NCBI GenBank assembly: GCA_001598975.1
Contig: BBXU01001138.1
Coordinates: 1 to 29,068, forward strand
Direction of reading: 5' to 3'
DNA from: Parachlorella kessleri
Lineage: Eukaryota; Chlorophyta; Trebouxiophyceae; Chlorellales; Chlorellaceae
Length of the DNA stretch: 29,068 nucleotides
The translations under genes were made by a program, and so were the position numbers. Under the pieces are notes generated by a model that worked only from the letters and a program-made list of their open reading frames with translations, made no database searches and was not told the origin of the DNA. Positions within the stretch are counted from its first letter, which is position 1; the number at the start of each line of letters is the position of its first letter. Below are positions 19,900 to 29,068 of the stretch, one piece after another.

Positions 19900-20424
19900 T
19901 TTTCAGGATTTGTATATCAATAAAACTCATCCACGGGTATCAGGCTTACAACTGCCTGCTCCCCTGGGTTGCTCGGTAGGGCTCTATTGCTTCCAGCTGG
20001 CTCCCTGCAGGCAAGCACTGCTGGGCAGCTGTGGGGTTGGTGCTGCGCAAGCTGAAAGTACCGTACTACTTGGCTTAAGGCAACAAGCTTCGATTAGTGA
20101 AGCTGTTGGAAAACACTAGGTTACTGCTAAGGATACAGGGGCTGCGAACAGCACAGGGGCAGTAGACGTGAAAGGAAGCAGGAACCCCTTTCTGACAGGG
20201 ATGGCAACCTGGTTTTCAGTACCACCCTGACCAGCGCTGGTACAGCGGTGCGGAAAAGCTCCGGTTGAGTCTCTTAACCGAGGAGATTACTGGGTTGTTC
20301 TGTTGTAGCCTGCTGCTGGTCCGCTGACCTTGGATCTGGGGAGCGGTATGGAGGAGGCAAGCACCATGGTGGGTCAGGAACCCCTGGGCAGGCGTTTGCA
20401 AAGCAGTAGCCTGGTAGCAAACTG

Positions 20425-20429
20425 TGTAA
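20425..20429 (+). terminator. Possible TGTAA polyadenylation signal, HCCS
   Basis: First TGTAA on the plus strand after the HCCS stop, about 1.04 kb downstream. Long 3' untranslated regions are common in green algae, but the distance keeps confidence low. Confidence 0.3.
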
Positions 20430-20907
20430 ACTCCTAAACAGAGGCTTATGGTGTGGACTCACGCAGTGCGACCCGAACAGTGTCACGCCCCGGTCACTGC
20501 CCAATCGTATTGGTCGCGACCCTGGGCAGTACAGTCATGCCAGGCAAACACATCGGCGTGCGCTTCTTGCTCCCCTATTCACGTCGCCCCTGTTCAGCAG
20601 GGTGTGCATACCTTGACTCTGTTCTCACCAAGCGCCCTAGCGCGTCCGGCAAAACCATAGACCGGAGGAAGCCTCCCGAGCCCTCTGCTCGCTGTCTTTC
20701 CTGACCTGCCCGAACAAGGTGAATTAGGCCTCCTTTCGGTGGCAGAAAACATATCTCGCCAGCCAAGTCCAGCGGTAGCCAAGGGCTGGTGGGCGGAAGT
20801 AGGCGGGCAGGGCACCACAGAGCCCCCCTGTGGTCGCTGCGCCGAGCATCTGAGGGCAGGGTTGCTGCCGGTCGCAGGGCTGAGAAGTAACGACTCTCGG
20901 AAGGCCG

Positions 20908-23681
20908 ATGCGGTTTCCGGGGGTTGACGGCAAGAGCCGTGGCAAGCCTGGTGCCAAGTGCAGCGTCCCCTTCTGCGGTGAAGCACTAAACCAATGCCCA
21001 CTGTACCTCAAGGTGGGAAAACCCCCGTGCAGCTGGTTTCAACTGGACGCCTGGTATGGTGTGCCTTCCATGTGCCCACCCAGACACGGTGCTTAGGGAG
21101 GGAAGCAACCAGGGCGGAACCTGTCCAGCGAGTAGTACTAGGAGTGAAGGTTGGTGACACCCCCCCAAGCTCCCTGCCCCCTTGACTCTTATGTGCTGTA
21201 CAAGGTGTGGTGTATGGTGACGGCCTTGTGAGGCCCCGTCGCCTTTCTGCGCGGTGCCAGCCAGCGTACTCTTGGCATACCTGGCAAGGCACTCAGCCAG
21301 GAGCTGAGGGGGAAGCACAAACCACTCCTGACCTCAACTGCTGCTTGCCGCTGCAGAAGTTCCGCGTGTGCGTACGGCACGCTTCCATGCCAGAGCTGGT
21401 CTTAGAGGGGCGCCAAGTCCGCTTCTGCCAGCAGGTGTGTGTGGCTGCCGCAAGCAGCAGGTCACAGATTGCTTGAAACTATGACTCAAGTGCTTGACTC
21501 CAGGAGTGACAGCTCACAGGGAGGCGCAGACACGCCACCTAACTTTTTATCGCTGTACCTAACCACAGCCAGGTCAGCTTGCTTGCGAACCGCCCACCGG
21601 CTGCACTCCTCACCTGCTCAAGTGTTCTGCTTGCAGTGCGGACGCTTCCAGCCCTTGCATGACTTCGATGGGGAAAGGTGCGAGGGGGCCAACTGCCAGC
21701 CTTACCATAGGGCAGTACAAGGTGTTTGTGTGTCGCCCCTTCATCACCGCCGACCCTCCCTGCGGTTGAGCCTGTTCGCGTCAGAAGTGACACTCATAGA
21801 GAGGGCTGTGCGTGCATGCAAGCTCCTGCAGCCGCCGGGGTGGAAGCTGACTGTGTTCGTTGTGTTTGATTGCTTGCTTGCAGGAAGAACTGCCGTGCCT
21901 CGCTGGCCAGGCACAATGAGCGCCGGCGGAAGAACAATGAGCGCCATCGCCAGCTGGCTGCCCAGAAGGGCACGCAGCGCGCGGGAGCGGCAGCGGCACT
22001 GCCACCCGCCGCACCAGAAGCACGGCCAGCGCCCGCCTCTGCCGGCGCAGCAGTGGCAAGTCCATCTGGCAGCGTGGACACCTGCTCGCAGCCCACGCTG
22101 CAGCGGCTTGCAAGCGGGGCAGCCTCCCTTCACCCATCGGCTGAGCTGCGAGCAGCCTCAGGCACTGACAGCCCCCGGGATGGGCCACTGCCGGGTGTGG
22201 GCCCCACGGCAGCGGCGGCAGCGGCGGTCGACCCGCCAGTTGCAGGAGACGGAAGCCACAGCCCCGCAACCTCCGCCTTCTCCCGGCTGGTGGATGCCGC
22301 CCTTGCGGCCGCTGCCGCGGAGGGGGTCGCTGCTGGCGAGGCGCTGTCCAGCGGCCGGCCCCCCTCCTCCTCCTGCAGCCACCAACACCGGGAGCGGGAG
22401 CGGGAGCAGCCTCAGCAGGAGGAGAGGCATGCTGAGCTGCGGGTGCAGCTGGGCCCGCAGGAGCAGCAGCAGTGGCAGCAGCAGCAGCACCAGCAGCAGG
22501 GGTGGTGGGAGCAGCAGCAGTGGCAGCAGCCGGCTGCTGCTCAGGCGGCCCCTGCCAGCCGGGGCAATGTAGCCTACCCCACGCTAACCCTCTCCGCCAA
22601 TACGGCTTGGGAGAGATGGCCGGCCGACCCGCCGCAGCTGCGGCGCAGCTACCCGTCAGCCGTGCAGGCTCCTCCTGCTGCCGGGGCTGGCTGTGAGGCG
22701 CACGTGCACAGGCCCATACAGCTACCTACTGCAATGCCAGTGGCCAGCGGTGCCCCCCTCCCTTGGTCGTCGCAGCCGGCAGTCCCGGGTTGCCCAAGCA
22801 GCCAGTGGGGCGGCGCCTTGTCGCAGCTGGCCAGCGACAGCAGGGCGGCAGCAGGCCCAGCGCAGGGCATGGGCGGCGTGGCAGCAAGCACGGCCTGGGA
22901 CCTGGCCAGTGGGCTGCTGGAGGCGGTGCAGCAGCAAGCTGGCGGCGACCGCCGCTGCGGTGGCGGCAGCGTGCCCTGGGACACCGCTGCGCCCCACGCG
23001 GCGCCAGGGGCCGCCTCGGGGCACCTGGACAGCCTCCTGTTCCCTAGGCAGGCTCCTGCTGCGTTTGGGGCCTCGGCCCCGCTGCCGCATGAGCTGGCAC
23101 CCAACCACGGGGGCGGCTTGTGGCCCCAGCCGAGCGTGGCCGTGGATGTGCCTAGCGGCCGCCAGCACTGGAGCCAGCAGCGGCTCACGCCACAGCCCAG
23201 CAACATCCCAGCGGGCTTGGGCGGGTTGCTGCAGCGGCAGGGCGGCGGCGCGACGGGCACAGCGCAGCCCGCCGCTGCTGTCCTGGCAGCTGCCTTGGAA
23301 GCGCTGGCGCAGCATGTGCAGCGTGCAGGGCAGCCACAGCCGACTTTCCCCCCAGCTGCCGAGCGCTCTACCGGCAGCAGCGCTCTGGTGGAGCCGACCG
23401 GCAGCGTGGCGCTGTGGCTGGCGCAGGCCGGCGTGCACCCCCAGGGCGGCGTGGCAGCACCCAGGGATCCCCCCGCACGGGATTCCGGGGATCTGCTGGG
23501 TGCGCTGCAGCCGCTGCTGGTGCCACTGCTGGCGGAGCTGGTGAGCCTGGCAGGGGGCCGGGGGGGCTCAGCCCCAGCTGTGGTCCATGTGGCGCCAGCT
23601 GGCGGCATGCTGGGTTCACTTGGTGAGCCTCAGGGCAGCGACTTCCCCTCCACCACCGCCCTGGGTGGCTGGTGGGTGTAA
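20908..23681 (+). CDS. SBP-box transcription factor
   Basis: Plant/algal-specific zinc-binding DNA-binding protein, nuclear, family binding core GTAC. Exons: 20908-21012, 21357-21434, 21637-21677, 21884-23681 (TAA): 673 residues. The ATG at 20908 is used because an in-frame TGA lies at 20881 and no acceptor intervenes. SBP domain (residues 18-95): first zinc site C18, C23, C40, H43; second site C59, C62, C78, with Gln66 where the family has His. ARHNERRRKNNERHR is the usual nuclear-localisation/basic tail. The remaining ~580 residues are one exon, rich in Ala, Gln, Gly, Ser and Pro with QQQWQQQQ-type runs (activation-domain-like), and no other domain. Chlamydomonas CRR1, the copper-response regulator, is a family member; whether this is its orthologue cannot be told here. 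Confidence 0.9.
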
Positions 23682-25532
23682 GGGGCAGCTGCACCCCCAC
23701 TGGAGGAGCGGGCCTCGGTATTGGTGGTGCTGTCTGGAGCAGGACTGGGGATTGCGTACTGCTAGGATGTGCTGGGTAATCGTGAGCCTATCAAGCCTTG
23801 TCGCCCTCTGTACTTGTGTGGTCATTTCTGGTTTCTACCTTCTTCAATGTTCTGGTCATCTAGTCGCTTCTCTGGCACAGCCTTCCCAGCAGCGGCCACG
23901 GCCTACCGGCTCTCGGCAACAGTAGACCACCGAGCACTGCAGGCTCAATCTGCCCAGTGGGCATTCTCTTAGGACAGGTATCAATTTGTCTGGCGATGGG
24001 GGCGCAGCCGCAGGCCACTCCCTTTGTTGTATCTGCTGGTCTAGGGCGTGTCATGGGCGGTTCTGTTTAGTCTGGTTTGTCAGCACCCGTCCTACTAGGG
24101 CTTGCAAGTGTCCCCCGGGCCACCCGATTGTGAAGCCTGCCGGTCTATAGGTAGTGTCAAGTTAGTCCTGTTCTGTCCAGTCTTTTGAAATTAGCTAATA
24201 TGGTTTATCATAGGACGGAGCCACTGTACGAGTCAAGGGCAAAATGTATGGCTGCATCTTGTACAATACCCTTAGGCATGCTAGCACAGGGCGTGCTGCG
24301 GGTTGTGGCACGGATCGTCACACTCTTCCCTTTTTAGCTCCATTCGTGCCTCTCTCTCTCGTCGTTTGCTGGGGATAGCTCCATTCTTGCCTTTCTCTTT
24401 TTCCGTTCGCTGATGGGTTGCTTTGACTGAAGGGTCTTTGTGGAGACTTGGCTAGAGGAGCAAGTGTGTGTCGGTATTTGTGTTGTGCTGGACCCCTGCT
24501 CAGGGTTCTCGACGCCTGTGCAAAACTGTGGAATTATAGCCTCCCTAGGGGCAACACTGGTAGTGCGGCTTTCTGATGCTGCAGCGTTTGGGACCACTTG
24601 CAAGACAGCTGCATGTCTTCTGGCCGCCACTCGTACGAGTGAGTTTTGTCACTTTGCACTACTGGCTCACCCACTTGTTGCGCTCCTTCTTTTCCAACTT
24701 CTTTTGCCTCCCTTTTCTCCCTTGTGTACCTGCCAAGGTTCCTCTTGTTTGATCTCTCACCCTGCTCTGTAGCCAACAATGACATCCAGCCTTATCAGTA
24801 CAGAACTCAGACAAGACACAGAGCATAACTGCATCCAGCCCAGCCCTCGTATATCCTGTCTCCACTCTATTTGAAGTACCTGCCACCCTTACTAAGTACA
24901 GTTCACCCCTACCATCCCCTGTTCGCATTGCCTGCAGCTGCCACCATCAGTGACAGGCCAGGCCTGAAGCAAGGCCAGTTACCAGCATGCCTCTCAACCT
25001 TCCACTCAGCCCTCAGGACAACTGCTTTAACATGAACAAATATGTCCAAAAGCCATTTACCTCAGGCAGACATAGCTTGGAGGCATCTAGCCCACTAACT
25101 TAGGGAGCGAGAGAAAAGGCATCAATGAGAATCAGTGCCTATGCTGCCACTAACCGGATGTGCTGTCACTGCCTCAAACAGCGGTGTCCACCGTACAGCC
25201 ACCAAGGTGCAGCTCGGAGGCGCATACTGCAGGTCCAATTTCCAGTGCTTCCAACGCCACTTCATCCCTACATTAACTATCCATTTGTCACTTTCTGCTC
25301 GCTTGACACAGCCATGGGTCCCCCTGCCACCCACGCCAACAAGGGGGGCGAGGAGTGACATGTGAAGCAGGCAAACCCCGCCTTCATGATGGCCACGGCC
25401 ATGCCCTACACGCCTTTGATGTTTTGAGGTGGGCAGAGGGACAACAACGTTAGGGGAAGGCTGTCAAGCGGATCGGGGGCATTAGTGCGGCGTGCGCGTT
25501 GCACCCCCCGCCCCCTTTGCCTGCCAGAGCCT
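23682..25532. other. Intergenic region between convergent SBP and M3 peptidase genes
   Basis: About 1.85 kb with no supported gene; it should hold two 3' untranslated regions. A 98-codon minus-strand frame (24630-24334) has no recognisable motif. Imperfect pyrimidine-rich repeats (TAGCTCCATTC.TGCCT) occur at 24336-24400. I found no TGTAA clearly downstream of either stop, apart from one overlapping the SBP stop codon. Confidence 0.6.
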
Positions 25533-28500
25533 TCATGCCGCCGCCGGGGTCAAGTTGTTGTGGCGCAGCAGCGGCTCCACGCTGGGGTCCCGGCCACGGA
25601 AGTCCTGCGGGGGCGCGTGGGCGGCTGGCAACCAGGGTTGAAAGGGTGGTACCTACCCTAAGGCTCCTTGACAGCATGCACAAAGCTATGAAAGTCGGCC
25701 GCTTGCAGGGGGCACCAAAGCCCCAAGAAAGAAAGACAATCCATGTAACAGTGAAACCCCAAGCAGGCAGGCATCCTGTTCCTGGCATCGATCGAGCGCC
25801 AATCCCGAGAGGGAGCAGCTGACCTTGAACACGAGGTCGGGGGCGCGGCCGCCACCCAGCGCCAGCACCGTGTCGGCAAAGCGGCGCCCGGTGGCCTCCA
25901 CCGCCGCCTCGTCATCAAGCCCCGCATCCTCAAAGGCGGCAAAGGCGTCCGCCGACAGCACCTCCGCCCACTGCAGAGGAGCAGAGAGGCGTGTCACCGT
26001 GTGATGGACCTTGCAAGCTTTGCCGGGGGTTAGTCGCAAGGCGAGTTACGAGGGCAGCTTGAGGGCAGATCATGTGCTGCTGAACTTGGGCGGCCAAAGC
26101 TTCACCCCATGCCGTGCTGGTTGAAGAGAGCTGGGGCTAGGGCAGGTAGCGGGGCTGCAACCATGCTGGGCGGCCGCATGCGCAAGCCAGCCACATGCCA
26201 GCCCAGGCAGGAGCAGGCTGAGAACACCTCCCAGCAGGCACACACCTTGTAGCTGTAGTACCCCGCGCTGTAGCCGCCTGCAGCGGGCAGCAAAGGCACT
26301 ACATTGTCGATACCTCACCAAAGAAAGAAAAGAAAGAATCGCAAGCAAGAAAGACAGAAGGCAAGCAAGCAAGCAAGGTAGGAAAGAAAGAATTCCATTG
26401 CAACTAGACGCCCCTAATCATCTCGTCAGGTCGCCTATAAACTGTGGGGTGGCACAGGGTAGGCATGTGATGCTCGGCAGCAAGCTACCGCCCTCACCTG
26501 CAAAGATGTGGCTAAAGCCGCACAGGAACCTGCACAGGGCACCAGACACCCGTTGGGAACTGGGATGTACCATCAAAACGTTTTCACCCCAACTCTGCTG
26601 CAAGGCTGGAAACCTTGCAACCCACACGCCGCCTCTACAACCCCCGGCCACTCGCACTGCATGACACCGCAACAGCCCACCGGCAGCTCTCTCACCCCAG
26701 CGCCCCTTCCAAATGCCTCGTACAGGGTACAGACGCAGCACAGATGACAACACACCTTGGGGCAACTGCTTTAAATGCTATGAGTTGCTTAACACCTGCA
26801 AGACCCAAGCGCAGCCAACTGGGTGCCCTGCCAACCCCACCTGTCCTCCGGCAGCGGCGGCAGCACCGTGGTCTTCTCAGCCACCTTGCGGTCACGGTCA
26901 AACACAGTCTCACCCTGCACAGCACAGCAGGTGGGGAGCACGCCCACAGGAACAGTCAGCCCCTGGTCTTGTGCATGCACTTTCGCCAGCCGCCCCCTCA
27001 GCTGCTACAAGCAGCAACCAGCTACACCAGGCGCTGGGTGCCGGGTGAAGCATGCGCGCAACAAACAAGGCTGGCATCCCGACAGGCCAATAGTACATGG
27101 TAGGCAGCCTGGTCTACTGGCAACTGGCTGCACTGGCAGCATATCTACTGAGGGCATGGCTGGCTGTCGGATGACCCACCCACCTGGCCAGGTGTGAAGC
27201 GGGAGTGCAAGTCCAGGTCCAAGGTCGCAAAGTGCACCTGACGCAGGCTCTGGCTGCCAGACCTGCACGCGCGCACACACGCGCAGAGGGCTGCAAACCT
27301 GGGGTGTGTGACCCAAGGAGCTCAAGTCCAGCGCAGTGTGGTTGGCAGCGCCACAGCGCAACAGCCAGCCAGCGCTACCAAAGCCTTGCCTCAACCAGAT
27401 CAGTTATGAAACAGCAGGCTGCCCACTGCCAGGTGGGGCTGCATGGTGCTGCCTTCCCCTATAGCGCGCGCAAGCCCCCCGCCGCCGCCCCCCCCTCCCC
27501 CCCCCCACACACACCTGCAGTCCTGAGAGGGTCTTTGGTCATAATCAACACACGTGTAACCCTAAAATCCTGGCTAACCCCCCCCACCTCCCCGGCCCAC
27601 CCACCTGTAGGTCCGTGCCGCCAGCAGCCGCTGGTACAGGTCCTCCGGCATCGCCTCCCCCGTCTCGTAGTGCCGCGCAAACTCGTTCAGAGTCTTCCTG
27701 CACGGAAGCAACTTCCCCTGCCGCAGTCACAACCCCGCGCATCGAAGGGTGGGGGGCTTGTCACGGTGCTCAGCTGGTGCTTCGCAAGGACCTCGTCCCC
27801 GGCAGCTCTCCGAGTGTCGCTGCGCGCCACCAATGCTCCCTAGGACCTAACCCACCCGCAGGGGTAGAACCAAATGCCCCCTCCCCCCCTTTCTTCCGGC
27901 CCCCTTGCTGCTCACAACACTGCCTGAGCCAGAAGCCCAGCGAGAAGGATGATCTTGCGCCACCAGAGGTGTGCAATGGCCAGCATGCACGGGGGCGTCA
28001 GGGCGCGTAGGGTTGGCAGAAGCTGCCCCAAGGCACTGGGTGCGTGAAAGCCCCAGGCTTTCCAAGACACACAGGACCCGCCTCCCACCTGTCATAGCAC
28101 CAGTTCTCCATGAACTGGGACGGCAGCTCCACCTGCAAGGGCACGGCAGTACGGCGGTACAGCCACCAAGTACAGCAGGTAGGTGTTCATGGAGTCGTGT
28201 CTGGCAGAGCAGCCCAGGTGCAGGTCAGATATGACATGAAGCGGAACAGCCATGTACAGCCCTACAGCCCTTACAATGCCGGTGCTGATGGGCACAAATA
28301 GCGGGCACCTGATCAAGGGCCCAGGACACGCTCGCCGGTGGCAACCTCGCCAACCTTGCCACCCTCGCCTCCCGCCCCTCCCTGCCTCCCATGTGCAACA
28401 GGCGTAAATATGCACCCCCCTCCCCCACCACCACACACACACACACACACACACGCCCCTGGGCCCCGCCCTCCCGCTCTGCCCCTGGGCTGCGCGCGCG

Positions 28501-28610
28501 GCACTCACCGCGTCCCACTCCACGCCCCGGATGCCCGCCACCAGCCCCTCGCGCTGCTGCGTCAGCATGTGCTGCGCCGCGTGCCCAAACTCGTGGAACA
28601 GCGTCTCCAC
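25533..28610 (-). CDS. M3-family metallopeptidase (oligopeptidase A / organellar oligopeptidase type), 3' part
   Basis: Zinc peptidase that degrades short peptides, in plants within plastids and mitochondria. Exons (minus): 28610-28509, 28132-28089, 27697-27605, 27262-27184, 26914-26841, 26529-26498, 26277-26246, 25970-25824, 25604-25533 (TGA): 224 residues, all phases consistent. The first exon carries the zinc motif HEFGH in [14 protein letters not shown] and GVEWDA; the third zinc ligand is the Glu opening exon 2 ([11 protein letters not shown]). Then [65 protein letters not shown] and a final [17 protein letters not shown], all conserved blocks of the OpdA/PrlC branch. The N-terminal half and any transit peptide lie beyond 29068; 28611-29068 is intron. 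Convergent with the SBP gene. Confidence 0.93.
26315..26392. repeat. Purine-rich GAAA/GCAA repeat tract
   Basis: Run of AAAGAAAG and GCAAGCAAGCAAG units inside intron 6 of the M3 peptidase gene. On the transcribed minus strand it is a long pyrimidine tract (CTTT/CTTG) ahead of the acceptor at 26278. Confidence 0.85.
28432..28454. repeat. (CA)n microsatellite
   Basis: 23-base perfect CA run inside the first complete intron of the M3 peptidase gene (GT repeat on the gene strand). It accounts for the odd Cys-Val repeat seen in minus-strand frames. Confidence 0.97.
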
Positions 28611-29068
28611 CTGCGGGCACAGCACTGTGCAGTCCAGTTGTTGGGTGGACCCAGGCTGAACATTACATGCCCTTTGGGTGTCGTTTCCTTTCTTTTCTGT
28701 CCCATTTCGACCGCCTTCATCAGTGTGTGTGTCCCAGTGACACGTGTCCGGCAGGGCTCGGTGAGCACCAAGTGTTCAAGCAAGTCTGTAGTGCAGCAGT
28801 ACACAAGCACACCCCTTCCATTTGTCAGAGTGCTGCTGGGTTGAGGGCAATTTGCCAGCCGGCACTCCCAGGAAACCCACCACTGCCGTCACCACTGTTG
28901 CCACAGCCACAACAGTACGCGCCCCAGCCATGCATGCACGCCTGGACGCAGGCAACCCGCCACCCCTTCCCCACCCCCCTCCAACCATATCTTGCTTGCA
29001 TCATCGCACATTTCCACTCTCCCCTTCTTCCCATACTTGGCAATACACGCCCGCCCCCCGCCGCCGCC
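28611..29068 (-). other. Intron (incomplete) of the M3 peptidase gene
   Basis: The acceptor CCCGCAG lies just before the HEFGH exon. No conserved M3 block such as PSLMTF, expected immediately upstream of [10 protein letters not shown], is encoded between here and the window end, so the preceding exon is outside. Confidence 0.7.

Larger units (their letters stand above)
19387..20907. other. Region between HCCS and SBP genes
   Basis: About 1.5 kb with no supported gene. It should contain the HCCS 3' region and the SBP promoter and leader. It holds one copy of the dispersed 41-bp element at 19859-19899 and a TGTAA at 20425-20429. A 145-codon plus-strand frame (19682-20119) covers the element but has no other recognisable motif. 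Confidence 0.6.

Noticed and set aside
22649..23608. Minus-strand open frame of 319 codons and other long frames over the SBP exon
   Set aside because: Composition shadows of a GC-rich coding exon; no domain, and the SBP frame continues unbroken from the conserved domain.
23677..23681. TGTAA overlapping the SBP stop codon (and likewise at 7111-7107 for the receptor kinase) as polyadenylation signals
   Set aside because: It would leave an almost absent 3' untranslated region; GTG-TAA endings arise by chance.
24334..24630. 98-codon minus-strand frame between SBP and peptidase genes
   Set aside because: No recognisable domain, Ser/Thr/Lys-rich by composition, no splice partners; likely 3' untranslated sequence.
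28313..28504. Cys-Val repeat peptide on the minus strand
   Set aside because: Translation of a (CA)n microsatellite inside an intron.

Overview
The window is nuclear DNA of a green alga (chlorophyte), read from sequence alone. It is GC-rich, with genes split into many short exons joined by GT-AG (a few GC-AG) introns. It carries an SBP-box factor, a plant-type calcium-dependent kinase, an extensin-like fasciclin protein and a plastid-type PDZ protein. TGTAA, the green-algal polyadenylation motif, lies downstream of several genes. No bacterial, viral or organellar gene and no RNA gene was recognised. Exon models below come from following protein-family homology together with splice-site phase; every junction listed keeps the reading frame.

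Layout, left to right: (1) 13-4016, + strand, 3' part of a CDPK whose 5' end lies outside the window. (2) 5256-6162, - strand, small PDZ-domain protein, convergent with the CDPK, first exon unresolved. (3) 7107-12355, - strand, complete 16-exon gene for a 1,026-residue receptor-like kinase: signal peptide, two copies of a Cys-rich PAN/apple-like module pair, one transmembrane helix, TKL-type kinase. (4) 12717-15973, - strand, complete 11-exon gene for a secreted protein with two FAS1 domains joined by an extensin-like linker. (5) 16721-19386, + strand, divergent from (4), complete 7-exon holocytochrome c synthase. (6) 20908-23681, + strand, complete 4-exon SBP-box transcription factor. (7) 25533-28610, - strand, 3' part of an M3-family (oligopeptidase A / organellar oligopeptidase type) metallopeptidase, convergent with (6).

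The genes do not form an operon-like unit. The tandem pair (3)+(4) is the only functional theme: a secreted adhesion/wall protein next to a cell-surface kinase, both built by internal duplication of ectodomain exons. The best second-look items are the receptor kinase architecture, the CDPK with only one intact EF-hand, the SBP domain in which the second zinc site's His and a nearby Gln are exchanged, the twin CP-motif exons of the haem lyase, and a palindromic double TGTAA between the first two convergent genes.
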